Origin: Anaerolineae bacterium | GTDB lineage: Bacteria; Chloroflexota; Anaerolineae; Anaerolineales; UBA11858 | Direction of reading: 5' to 3' | Length of the DNA stretch: 13,234 bases | NCBI GenBank assembly: GCA_003694235.1 | Contig: RFKO01000219.1 | Location: 1-13,234, forward strand | In this document: positions 7,110 through 13,234 of the stretch, one piece after another | Layout: the number at the start of each line of letters is the position of its first letter | Numbering within the stretch: the stretch's first letter is position 1 | Notes under the pieces: model-generated | What the model was told of the DNA's origin: nothing | Databases searched by the model: none | What the model saw: only the letters and a program-made list of their open reading frames with translations | Made by a program: the position numbers and the translations under genes

Positions 7110-7156
7110 CGCCGATTCAAATCGCAAGTGGGGCCAAATGAAACCCGATGACCATG

Positions 7157-7765
7157 TCACTCATCCCCCGATGCTCTTGCTCGTTGTTTAGCGAACGGAA
7201 AGCGCGCCAGCAACAGACCCCCCAGCACCGCGGCGTAGTACCACGGGCGCATCACACCGGGCTTGACCAGCCAGATGAAATGCACCACCGCCAGCACACC
7301 CGCGGCGTATGCCAGACGATGTAATCGTTTCCAGTTCTTCCCCAAACGGCGTTTCCAGCCGCGCGTAGAGGTGACCGCCAGCACCGCCAGCACCAGAAAA
7401 GTGGTCAACCCGACGAGGGCATACCGCTTTTCCAGCAGCGCGGCGCGGATCAGGGCGAAATCGAAAGCGTAGTCCACCCCCACAAAGATCAGAAAATGCA
7501 CTGCGGCGTAGAAGAAGCTATACAGCCCCAACGGACGCCGCAGGCGGAGCAGTGGTTTGAAGCCGCTCAGTCGCACGGCAGGCGTGCAGGCCAGCGAGAG
7601 CAGCAAAAGCGTAATCGCCGTCCGCCCGGTGCGCAGGGTGAACTCGCGGATCGGGTCGGGACCATATCTGGCAGTGACCAGATCGAAGAGCATGCGCGCC
7701 AGCGGCAACAACGCGCCGATGTGCGCCGCCGCGCTGAGCAAACGATTGCGTTGGGCGTGATTCAT
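7157..7765 (-). CDS. msrQ: Heme-binding membrane subunit of the MsrPQ methionine sulfoxide reductase
   Basis: This 202-residue integral membrane protein belongs to the ferric-reductase-like (YedZ/MsrQ) family. It passes electrons from the quinone pool or a flavin reductase through heme to MsrP in the envelope. About five to six hydrophobic segments are visible (roughly 10-30, 48-65, 80-98, 115-132, 150-168, 173-188). His90 in the YAAVHFLIF segment, His149 in the KRLHRLAYA segment and His162 in VVHFIW match the conserved histidines of the family, including likely heme ligands. The [10 protein letters not shown] block is diagnostic. The length is typical. The ATG is five bases after the msrP stop, so the two genes are one operon. 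Confidence 0.93.
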   Translation of the reverse strand: MNHAQRNRLLSAAAHIGALLPLARMLFDLVTARYGPDPIREFTLRTGRTAITLLLLSLACTPAVRLSGFKPLLRLRRPLGLYSFFYAAVHFLIFVGVDYAFDFALIRAALLEKRYALVGLTTFLVLAVLAVTSTRGWKRRLGKNWKRLHRLAYAAGVLAVVHFIWLVKPGVMRPWYYAAVLGGLLLARFPFAKQRARASGDE

Positions 7766-7770
7766 GCCTG

Positions 7771-8718
7771 CTAGAAATTCACCCGCAAGTCCATGCCGGC
7801 ATACAAATGAGCCACTTCTGCCTCATAGCCGTTGAACATCAGGGTCGGGCGGCGGCCCAATTCGCCGATGCGGCGTTCGGTGGCCTGCGACCAGCGGGGA
7901 TGATCCACTTCAGGGTTGACGTTGGCGTAAAAGCCGTATTCGTTGGGCGCGGCCGCCATCCACAGCGAAGTGGGCATCTCTGCAACCAGATCAATCTTGA
8001 CAATGGACTTAATGCTCTTGAACCCGTACTTCCAGGGCACGACCAGGCGCACCGGCGCGCCGTTCTGCGGCAGCAGGTCTTTGCCATACAGGCCGGTCGC
8101 CAGAATGGTGAGTTCGTGCATGGCCTCGTCCAGGCGCAGACCTTCGACATAAGGCCAGCTATACCACGGGTTCTGGCGGATGCCGGGCATGCGCTCAGGG
8201 TCATAGACCGACTCAAAGCGCACGTACTTCGCCTCGGCTTTGGGTTCAACCTCGGCCAGCAGTTTGTGCAGCGGAAACCCCAGCCACGGGATGACCATTG
8301 ACCAGGCTTCCACGCAGCGCAAACGGTAGATGCGCTCCTCGATTTCAAACTTGCGCAGATCGTCAAGCGAGTAGGTTTTCGGGTTATGCACCAGTCCGCC
8401 AACCTGAATCTCCCAGGGCGAGGTCGGGTAACCCTCGGCAAGCTCGGCCACCCTTTGTTTATCGGTGCTGAACTCGTAGTAATTGTTGTAATGGGTGATT
8501 TCGTCGTAGGTATTCAGCGGATCGCCCAACTCATCGGTAGTTGCACCTGCAGAAGGCTGCTCTCCCGAAGGGTCAGATGTAGAGGTGGGAACGAGCGCCG
8601 GCCCGCAGGCTGCCAGCACACCTGCCCCGGCTGTCAGAATCCCCATACTCTTGAGGAACGCTCGCCGCGAGAGATACACGGCTTCGGGGGTAATTTCGGA
8701 AGAGGGAATGTCTCTCAT
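7771..8718 (-). CDS. msrP: Molybdopterin-dependent methionine sulfoxide reductase catalytic subunit, probable Tat lipoprotein
   Basis: This 315-residue MsrP (YedY) reduces methionine sulfoxide in exported proteins. The N-terminus has the family segment ITPEAVY followed by a twin-arginine signal, SRRAFLK (17-23), and a hydrophobic stretch ending in LAAC. Cys38 therefore makes a lipobox, and a Ser/Thr/Pro/Gly-rich tether follows. The molybdenum ligand is Cys135 in RLRCVEAWSMVIPW, the hallmark of the family. Later blocks include PGIRQNPWYSWPYVEGLRLDEAM (split across 178-200) and VRLVVPWKYGFKSIKSI. The length is close to the usual. The start is supported by GAAAGGT (8730-8724), five bases upstream. 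Standard proteobacterial MsrP is soluble in the periplasm; here lipid anchoring is predicted from the sequence, which would suit a single-membrane cell. It forms an operon with msrQ. Confidence 0.94.
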   Translation of the reverse strand: MRDIPSSEITPEAVYLSRRAFLKSMGILTAGAGVLAACGPALVPTSTSDPSGEQPSAGATTDELGDPLNTYDEITHYNNYYEFSTDKQRVAELAEGYPTSPWEIQVGGLVHNPKTYSLDDLRKFEIEERIYRLRCVEAWSMVIPWLGFPLHKLLAEVEPKAEAKYVRFESVYDPERMPGIRQNPWYSWPYVEGLRLDEAMHELTILATGLYGKDLLPQNGAPVRLVVPWKYGFKSIKSIVKIDLVAEMPTSLWMAAAPNEYGFYANVNPEVDHPRWSQATERRIGELGRRPTLMFNGYEAEVAHLYAGMDLRVNF

Positions 8719-8736
8719 CTCGCACCTTTCTGTTTT

Positions 8737-8763
8737 GGACTAAACGTATCTACATTGTAGTCC
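8737..8763 (-). promoter_or_regulatory. Putative msrP promoter with overlapping inverted repeat
   Basis: The minus strand has a -10 TACAAT (8759-8754), predicting a start near 8747 and a leader of about 29 bases. No convincing -35 is seen. The box lies within GGACTA-N15-TAGTCC, a perfect 6-base inverted repeat, and inside it CTACATTGTAG (8750-8760) is a perfect palindrome. Such symmetry over a -10 and start site would suit a repressor or redox regulator; this is inference. Confidence 0.45.
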
Positions 8764-8830
8764 AGACAGATTACAGCAGCATGAGAAACGTTTCCTTCTC
8801 ATCCAGTACTTACACACGTCGCAGGAAATC

Positions 8831-8899
8831 AAACACAGAGCCACGGAGAACTCTGTGAAACTGGCAGCCAAACTCAGTGCACTCCGCGGCTCCGTGGTT
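8831..8899. repeat. Intergenic inverted repeat of the CACAGAG/CCACGGAG type
   Basis: Arms at 8831-8848 and 8882-8899 are inverted copies with 15 of 18 positions matching, built on CCACGGAG. Inside, CACAGAG (8834-8840) and CTCTGTG (8851-8857) form a second perfect 7-bp hairpin, giving two alternative folds. It begins eight bases past the stop of the Agl23-NHL gene, in the 189-base gap before msrP. Elements with these words recur in many environmental bacterial genomes, as I recall, and have no coding capacity. It may also slow transcription leaving the upstream operon. Confidence 0.65.
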
Positions 8900-8907
8900 A
8901 ATGCCCC

Positions 8908-11900
8908 TCACTCCGGCGGCGAGAAACGCAGGATGCGATGATTACCCGCGTCTGCCACCCACAGACGGCCCTGTGCATCCACCGCCAGGCCGGCAGGCAG
9001 GTTGAGGCCGTCTGGCCCGTCGCCAAAGTCACCCCAGTAGCGAATAAACTCACCCTCCGTGGAGAACTCCAGAATGCGATAGCCTTCCGGGTCGCTGACG
9101 TACACATGGCCGGCCTCATCCACCGCCAGATAGGGTTTGTTATCCAGCGATTGTCCATACCACCCCACGATTGGCCATTCCAACACCGGCGCATAGTGCA
9201 GTCCACTCTCATCCGGCTCAAACACCTGCACGCGCTGATTCCAGGTATCAGCCACATATACCCGTCCCTGGGCATCCACCGCCAGGCCGACCGGTTCGTC
9301 GAACTGGCCTGCCAGCAGGCCGGCGGAGCCAAACGAGGTGATGAAGTTGCCGTCTGCATCAAACACCACCACGCGTTTGTTGCCGGTATCGGTGATGTAC
9401 ACACGCCCCGAGCCGTCCACCACCACATCGCGCGGCCCCCAGAAGGCAGTGGCCGTTTCACCCTGGCCGAAGTACCCCCACTGGGTGATGAATTCGCCCT
9501 CGGCGGTGAACTTTTGCACGCGATGGTTCCAGGTGTCGGCTACATACACGCTGCCATCCGGGCCGACGGCCACTCCCCAGGGTTCGTAGAACGTGCCAGG
9601 ATGCGCCGGCCCCTGCGAGCTATCGGCAAAAGTACCCCAAACGTGCAACACCTCTCCCTGGATGCCGATGTGTTGGATGCGGTGATTACCGGTATCGGCC
9701 ACATAGATGCTGCCGTCGGGAGCAACGGCCACGTCCCGCGGGCGTTCAAATTCTCCCGGCTGCGTACCGTTCTCCCCAAAGATCGCTTCGGCCATCAGGG
9801 TGATGCCCTTCCCCTCGTAAGGATCGGCTTGCACCGGCTCAGGCACAACCGGCACTTCGCCGTAATTCCACACCTGGGCCGCGATATCCTTGCGCACGTA
9901 CAGACGCATGCGGTCTGCAGGCACCCAGGTGGAAGGGTTGAACTCCGCCTGTTTTCCCGTGAGAGCAGCATACTGAGTGTAATCGCGATTCAACCAGATC
10001 TGGAAGATAGCCGACCGCATTTCGCGGTTAAACAAGGCGTTCTTCACACGCTCCCAGGTCAGGTTGAAGTAATCCTGGTTTGGCCACCAGATGCGAACAT
10101 ACTCAAACTTGTCATAAGCGTTGCCCACCACCGGTTCAATCTTCTGAAAATTGTTGTCGCCCACCAGGATGACCGGCGCATCGCGCAGATCGCGCGTGGG
10201 ATTGGCGCCAAAGTAGCGCTGATTGGGGAAATTCCGCAGATACCACCAGAAAGGATAGGTGGTTTCATCGTCGTATGCCACCACCATATCCAGACCGCCC
10301 GTCGTGCGGCGGGAAAGTTCTTCTATTTGTTGCAGGGCGATTTTCGGGCCTGGGCCAGAGTGGGCATAAACCAGATATTCGGTGGCGTAATCATAGTTGA
10401 CATATGCCGCCCGAAAGGCCGCCCGCGCCGTCAGCACGGCCAGAAAGGCGAAAAATGTCAGCAGCGTCAGGCGTCCCAATTCCAGCAAATCCCAGTCCTC
10501 GATCCAGCGGAAAAGGCCGACCAGCGCGATTGCGCTCATCACCACCGCCAGCAGGAAGGCATTGGTGCGCGCCAGTTGGTCAATTTCCTTACCCTGGAAG
10601 GGAGGATTGTTGCTCAACAGAATACCCAGCGCGGTGCTGAAACTGAGCAAAAAGAGCAGGATCAATAACAGAACCAGCACCCCGCGGCGGCTGCGCACGG
10701 CCGCCCAGTCCACATTCTCGATCAGCCGCCCCAGGCCCCAGGAGGCCAGCAAAATCAGAGGGTAGGCGATGTGGACGGTCAGCCAGGGCATTTTTTCCCC
10801 GGCCAGCGTGTAGGCCAGAATGCTGGTCACCACCCAGAAGGATAGAAGGGGCACCACAGGGGAGACATCTGGCTGATCTTCCCTGAAAGATGACCTCCGT
10901 CCACCCACCAGCGCCATGCCCCCGGCTATCAGACTCCCAAGCAGCGGCAGGAATTCGTACATGGGCACCTGCACCAGAATGTAGTAGTACCACGGCTGGC
11001 TACCACGCTGCACGCCTTGTTGCGCCAGCCAGTAGCCCAACGAACCAACCATTCCGGTGAAAAAGCCGGAGCCGTTGGTAAATACGGTGGTATACAGGAT
11101 GGTAAAGGGGATATAGAAAATCGCCGCGTTGGTCAGCCACAGGTTGGCATCCCAGGCCACGCCGGCGGCAACGCTCCCTGCGGCCAGGATGACGAGAAAA
11201 ACGCCGGTGCGCAACATGCCCGCGGGGCTGTAATCCAGGGGGTCCCAGCCTAACGCTTTGACCGGGAAGGGCGCCAACTGAGGCAAAATCAGCGTAAAGT
11301 GCAGCAGCATGAGGCCAAAAGCGCGCTCGCTCTTGAGTCGCTGCCAGGAAAACCCCGTCAGCGCAGCCCACAATGCGCCGAGGAGCGCCAGGGCTGCGAG
11401 ACCAAAACCGGAAATCAGCCAGACCGGCTTTCCGGGATTCTCCGCGGCAGGAGCGAGAAAACGCTGTGCTCCTATACCCAACATCGGGAAAATCACCGCC
11501 AGCATCAAGGCATAGAAAAACGGCGCGCGCATCTCCGGGCGGGGCCACTCACGGCGGCTGAGGCGGTGAACGAACAACAATCCCAGAAACAGGAGAATCT
11601 GCGCCGAGTAAATGAAGGCTGTCTCCTTAGCAGTGTAGTGCAACACGGCGGCAGCGGTCATCCAATATGTGTAGCGCGCCTCGCCACTTTCCAGATACCG
11701 CAGCACGGCCCACAACATCACCACACCGGCCAAAGCCGAAAAAATATCATTTCGAACATAGCGCGAATAATACAACATAAAAGGAGAAATCAACAATAAA
11801 GTAGCAGCCACCAGCGCACCTGTGCGGCCAAGGTAACGGCGCCATGCCCACATGAAAGCGATCACCGCGATGCCGAACAACGCGGCAGGGATGCGGGCGG

Positions 11901-12189
11901 TGAAGTCGCTATCGCCAAACAGAAAGTATGAGAGAGCGACGATGTGAAACTGAAAAGGGCCGTGGGTCAGCGGGGTGTGCACATAACCCCCGCCGCGCGA
12001 GAGCTGCCAGGAATAATACACATGCGAATTCTCGTCATGGCTCATCACCCGTGCCCCCAGATCATAAAAGCGGGTAACGACCGCCAGAATCAGAATCACG
12101 GCAAAAATCAGCGTCTCGCGCCGGAGCGGCAGGTTTTGCAACACCGGCTGATCCAACCAGGTATCGGTTTGGGTGTGAGATGATGTCAT
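8908..12189 (-). CDS. Agl23/TIGR03663-type polytopic membrane protein fused to a six-repeat NHL propeller
   Basis: The protein has 1093 residues. Residues 1-600 hold about 13-15 hydrophobic segments and resemble the PMT/GT39 glycosyltransferase superfamily. The first outer loop carries an acidic DENSHVYY motif (52-59) and THGPFQFH (75-82), typical of the TIGR03663 family ('flippase activity-associated protein Agl23'). A soluble region at about 600-790 follows. Six NHL repeats at about 805-1090 show recurring GxFxxPxGVAVxxDGxxYVADTxNHRV units, enough for one closed six-bladed propeller. The fifth repeat is the most degenerate and follows a longer insert at 991-1013. The membrane part probably handles a lipid-linked sugar, and the propeller may bind protein or glycan outside the cell; both are inferences. 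Its ATG overlaps the stop of the upstream pseudouridine synthase gene (ATGA), so it is translated by coupling. No other glycan gene lies in the window. Confidence 0.85.
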   Translation of the reverse strand: MTSSHTQTDTWLDQPVLQNLPLRRETLIFAVILILAVVTRFYDLGARVMSHDENSHVYYSWQLSRGGGYVHTPLTHGPFQFHIVALSYFLFGDSDFTARIPAALFGIAVIAFMWAWRRYLGRTGALVAATLLLISPFMLYYSRYVRNDIFSALAGVVMLWAVLRYLESGEARYTYWMTAAAVLHYTAKETAFIYSAQILLFLGLLFVHRLSRREWPRPEMRAPFFYALMLAVIFPMLGIGAQRFLAPAAENPGKPVWLISGFGLAALALLGALWAALTGFSWQRLKSERAFGLMLLHFTLILPQLAPFPVKALGWDPLDYSPAGMLRTGVFLVILAAGSVAAGVAWDANLWLTNAAIFYIPFTILYTTVFTNGSGFFTGMVGSLGYWLAQQGVQRGSQPWYYYILVQVPMYEFLPLLGSLIAGGMALVGGRRSSFREDQPDVSPVVPLLSFWVVTSILAYTLAGEKMPWLTVHIAYPLILLASWGLGRLIENVDWAAVRSRRGVLVLLLILLFLLSFSTALGILLSNNPPFQGKEIDQLARTNAFLLAVVMSAIALVGLFRWIEDWDLLELGRLTLLTFFAFLAVLTARAAFRAAYVNYDYATEYLVYAHSGPGPKIALQQIEELSRRTTGGLDMVVAYDDETTYPFWWYLRNFPNQRYFGANPTRDLRDAPVILVGDNNFQKIEPVVGNAYDKFEYVRIWWPNQDYFNLTWERVKNALFNREMRSAIFQIWLNRDYTQYAALTGKQAEFNPSTWVPADRMRLYVRKDIAAQVWNYGEVPVVPEPVQADPYEGKGITLMAEAIFGENGTQPGEFERPRDVAVAPDGSIYVADTGNHRIQHIGIQGEVLHVWGTFADSSQGPAHPGTFYEPWGVAVGPDGSVYVADTWNHRVQKFTAEGEFITQWGYFGQGETATAFWGPRDVVVDGSGRVYITDTGNKRVVVFDADGNFITSFGSAGLLAGQFDEPVGLAVDAQGRVYVADTWNQRVQVFEPDESGLHYAPVLEWPIVGWYGQSLDNKPYLAVDEAGHVYVSDPEGYRILEFSTEGEFIRYWGDFGDGPDGLNLPAGLAVDAQGRLWVADAGNHRILRFSPPE

Positions 12190-12914
12190 GTTGATTTTCC
12201 CTTGCTACCAGATTTCAGAGCCGCCACCTCGGCGGGCGTGAGATAACGCCACTGGCGCGGCTTCAAATTGCCCAATTTAAGGTTTCCTATGCGCACCCGC
12301 AAAATGCGGACTACCGGCAACCCGGTCATACGCCCCATCTCACGGATCTGTCGCTTACGCCCCTCTCGCAGAATCAGCTGCAGCCAGGCCCCCTTGCCCT
12401 GCTTGCGCAGGAGGCGTACTTTAGCAGGCCGGGTACGATAACCATCTTTCAATACCACACCATGTCGCCAGGCAGCCAGCTGTCTGGCATCTGGCTGACG
12501 CGCGACCAGCACATGATACTCTTTTTCATGGCCATAGCGGGGATGGGTGAGCCGGTTGGCTAATGCGCCATCGTTGGTGAGCAAAATCAGACCTTCGCTC
12601 TCAACGTCCAGTCTCCCCACCGGGTACAGGCGACCGGGGATATCCACCAGATCGCGCACCGTTGGCCGGGGATCAGGCGAAGTGACGGACGAAATCACGC
12701 CACGCGGTTTGTACAGGGCGATATAAACGAAATCTTCCGCTCCCTGGAGCGGCTCACCCTGTACAACGATGCGATCCCGTTGCGGATCAACTTTCATCCC
12801 CAGATGAGCGCGCTGCCCATTGACCAGCACAAACCCATCCTCGATCAGTTTCTCACACGCCCGGCGAGACCCAATCCCGGCGCGCGCCATCACCTTTTGC
12901 AATCTCTCTTCCAT
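12186..12914 (-). CDS. rluB: RsuA/RluB/E/F-family rRNA pseudouridine synthase
   Basis: This 242-residue enzyme isomerises a specific uridine in ribosomal RNA. An N-terminal S4 RNA-binding domain (about 1-60, RLQKVMARAGIGSRRACEKLI then VNGQ) precedes the catalytic domain. The YKPRGVISS segment and YPVGRLDVESEGLILLTNDG follow, with catalytic Asp103 in GRLD. The C-terminal block LREGRKRQIREMGRM is diagnostic. By pattern it resembles RluB (23S rRNA) of Gram-positive-type bacteria, but RsuA, RluE and RluF share these motifs, so the target is not certain. The ATG at 12914 has only a weak GGA upstream. It is the first gene of an operon with the Agl23-NHL gene, overlapping it by four bases. Confidence 0.9.
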   Translation of the reverse strand: MEERLQKVMARAGIGSRRACEKLIEDGFVLVNGQRAHLGMKVDPQRDRIVVQGEPLQGAEDFVYIALYKPRGVISSVTSPDPRPTVRDLVDIPGRLYPVGRLDVESEGLILLTNDGALANRLTHPRYGHEKEYHVLVARQPDARQLAAWRHGVVLKDGYRTRPAKVRLLRKQGKGAWLQLILREGRKRQIREMGRMTGLPVVRILRVRIGNLKLGNLKPRQWRYLTPAEVAALKSGSKGKST

Positions 12915-12945
12915 ATCGCTATCCAGTCTTTGAACTCAGGGGCGT

Positions 12946-12951
12946 ATTATA
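12946..12951 (-). promoter_or_regulatory. -10 box of the rluB operon
   Basis: A perfect TATAAT lies on the minus strand (12951-12946), 31 bases before the rluB ATG, predicting a start near 12939. No good -35 sits at 16-18 bases. A TTGAAA occurs upstream, but only 12 bases away, too close to serve. Confidence 0.55.
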
Positions 12952-12990
12952 ACGCAGTTGCACTTTCAAGCATTTTTAATCTAAACATCG

Positions 12991-13030
12991 AAAAACCTGC
13001 ATAGGGTTTCAGGGCACATGCCCCTACAAT
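12991..13030. repeat. Degenerate hairpin pair in the hemA upstream region
   Basis: AAACC (12993-12997) with GGTTT (13005-13009), and GGGCA with TGCCC (13011-13022), form two small adjacent hairpins ending in GCCCCTACAAT. This resembles a decayed copy of the GTAGGGGC-type inverted repeats that I recall between genes in Chloroflexi and cyanobacteria. Its last six bases, TACAAT (13025-13030), could serve as a -10 box for hemA, with a start near 13037. Confidence 0.4.
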
Positions 13031-13069
13031 GAATGCGAAAGCGTTCACAAACACAGGACACCAGGCCAC

Positions 13070-13234
13070 ATGCAAAAACACATCCACATACACTGCGTCG
13101 GCATAAACCACAACACGGCAACGCTGAAGTTACGCGAAAAACTGGCCTTCAGCGCCGAAGAGGTGCAGGCCGCATTGGCGCGCCTGGGCTGTGGCGCCGG
13201 GTACGATGGCATTCAGGAGATGGCTATTCTCTCC
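13070..13234 (+). CDS. hemA: Glutamyl-tRNA reductase, N-terminal part (cut by window end)
   Basis: Only the first 55 codons are present, and the reading frame is still open at the window edge. The sequence HIHCVGINHNTATLKLREKL (4-23) followed by AFSAEEVQAAL matches the start of HemA proteins, whose usual form is GINHKTAPVELREK. The GIQEMAILS segment at 47-55 leads into the STCNR motif with the catalytic Cys, which lies just past the end. HemA reduces glutamyl-tRNA to glutamate-1-semialdehyde, the first committed step of C5-pathway tetrapyrrole synthesis. Asn15 replaces the more usual Lys, and Thr18 the usual Pro; both positions vary in the family. The ribosome-binding site is weak (CAGG about five bases before the ATG). 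It diverges from the rluB operon over about 155 bases. Confidence 0.88.
   Translation, partial: MQKHIHIHCVGINHNTATLKLREKLAFSAEEVQAALARLGCGAGYDGIQEMAILS

Noticed and set aside
6978..7160. Upstream extension of sucC by 61 codons
   Set aside because: The extension runs through the predicted promoter and leader structures, and [10 protein letters not shown] is the standard N-terminus with its own ribosome-binding site.
8938..10668. 576-codon plus-strand open frame opposite the NHL and soluble parts of the Agl23-NHL gene
   Set aside because: It is the antisense shadow of the NHL repeats, and its own apparent repetition comes from them. No start signal or recognised domain is present.
1..13234. 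A new defence, CRISPR, mobile or biosynthetic system
   Set aside because: Every gene but two belongs to a well-known housekeeping family. No nuclease, transposase, integrase, toxin or reverse transcriptase motif, and no spaced repeat array, was seen on either strand.

Overview
The window looks like a chromosomal segment of a G+C-rich bacterium of the phylum Chloroflexota, probably of the Anaerolineae type. This is inferred from gene content and style: a Thr/Pro-linked LysM protein with an N-terminal zinc ribbon, an Agl23/TIGR03663-type membrane protein (a family I know mainly from Chloroflexi and archaea), and Tat-exported MsrP. No 16S or other phylogenetic marker is present, so the assignment is tentative. 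The window is densely coded, holds eleven genes, and has no gene-free stretch longer than about 190 bases. I saw no tRNA, rRNA, CRISPR array, insertion sequence or phage gene.

Layout from left to right. A LysM/zinc-ribbon membrane protein (-) and hemW (+) diverge from overlapping promoters at about 1235-1282. hemW runs into the end of a convergent isoprenoid pair: fni (type 2 isopentenyl-diphosphate isomerase), then a short-chain polyprenyl diphosphate synthase, both (-). fni diverges from acpP (+, acyl carrier protein) across a compact region in which two perfect TTGACA -35 boxes form the arms of one palindrome. acpP ends at a strong hairpin terminator that it shares with the convergent sucC-sucD operon (-, succinyl-CoA synthetase). 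sucC has a structured leader of about 117 nt. Upstream of it on the same strand lie msrP-msrQ (periplasmic methionine sulfoxide reductase system), then rluB-like pseudouridine synthase followed by a 1093-residue Agl23-type membrane protein fused to a six-repeat NHL propeller. The first 55 codons of hemA (glutamyl-tRNA reductase, +) close the window.

Functionally this is mostly housekeeping. hemW and hemA serve heme delivery and tetrapyrrole synthesis. fni and the prenyl synthase supply isoprenoid lipids, and acpP supplies acyl lipids. sucCD serves the TCA cycle, and msrPQ repairs oxidised envelope proteins. I do not see a new defence or mobile system. The most unusual items are the Agl23-NHL fusion co-translated with a ribosomal-RNA modification gene, the shared palindromic -35 region of acpP/fni, the sucCD leader structures, and a dispersed-type intergenic inverted repeat at 8831-8899.
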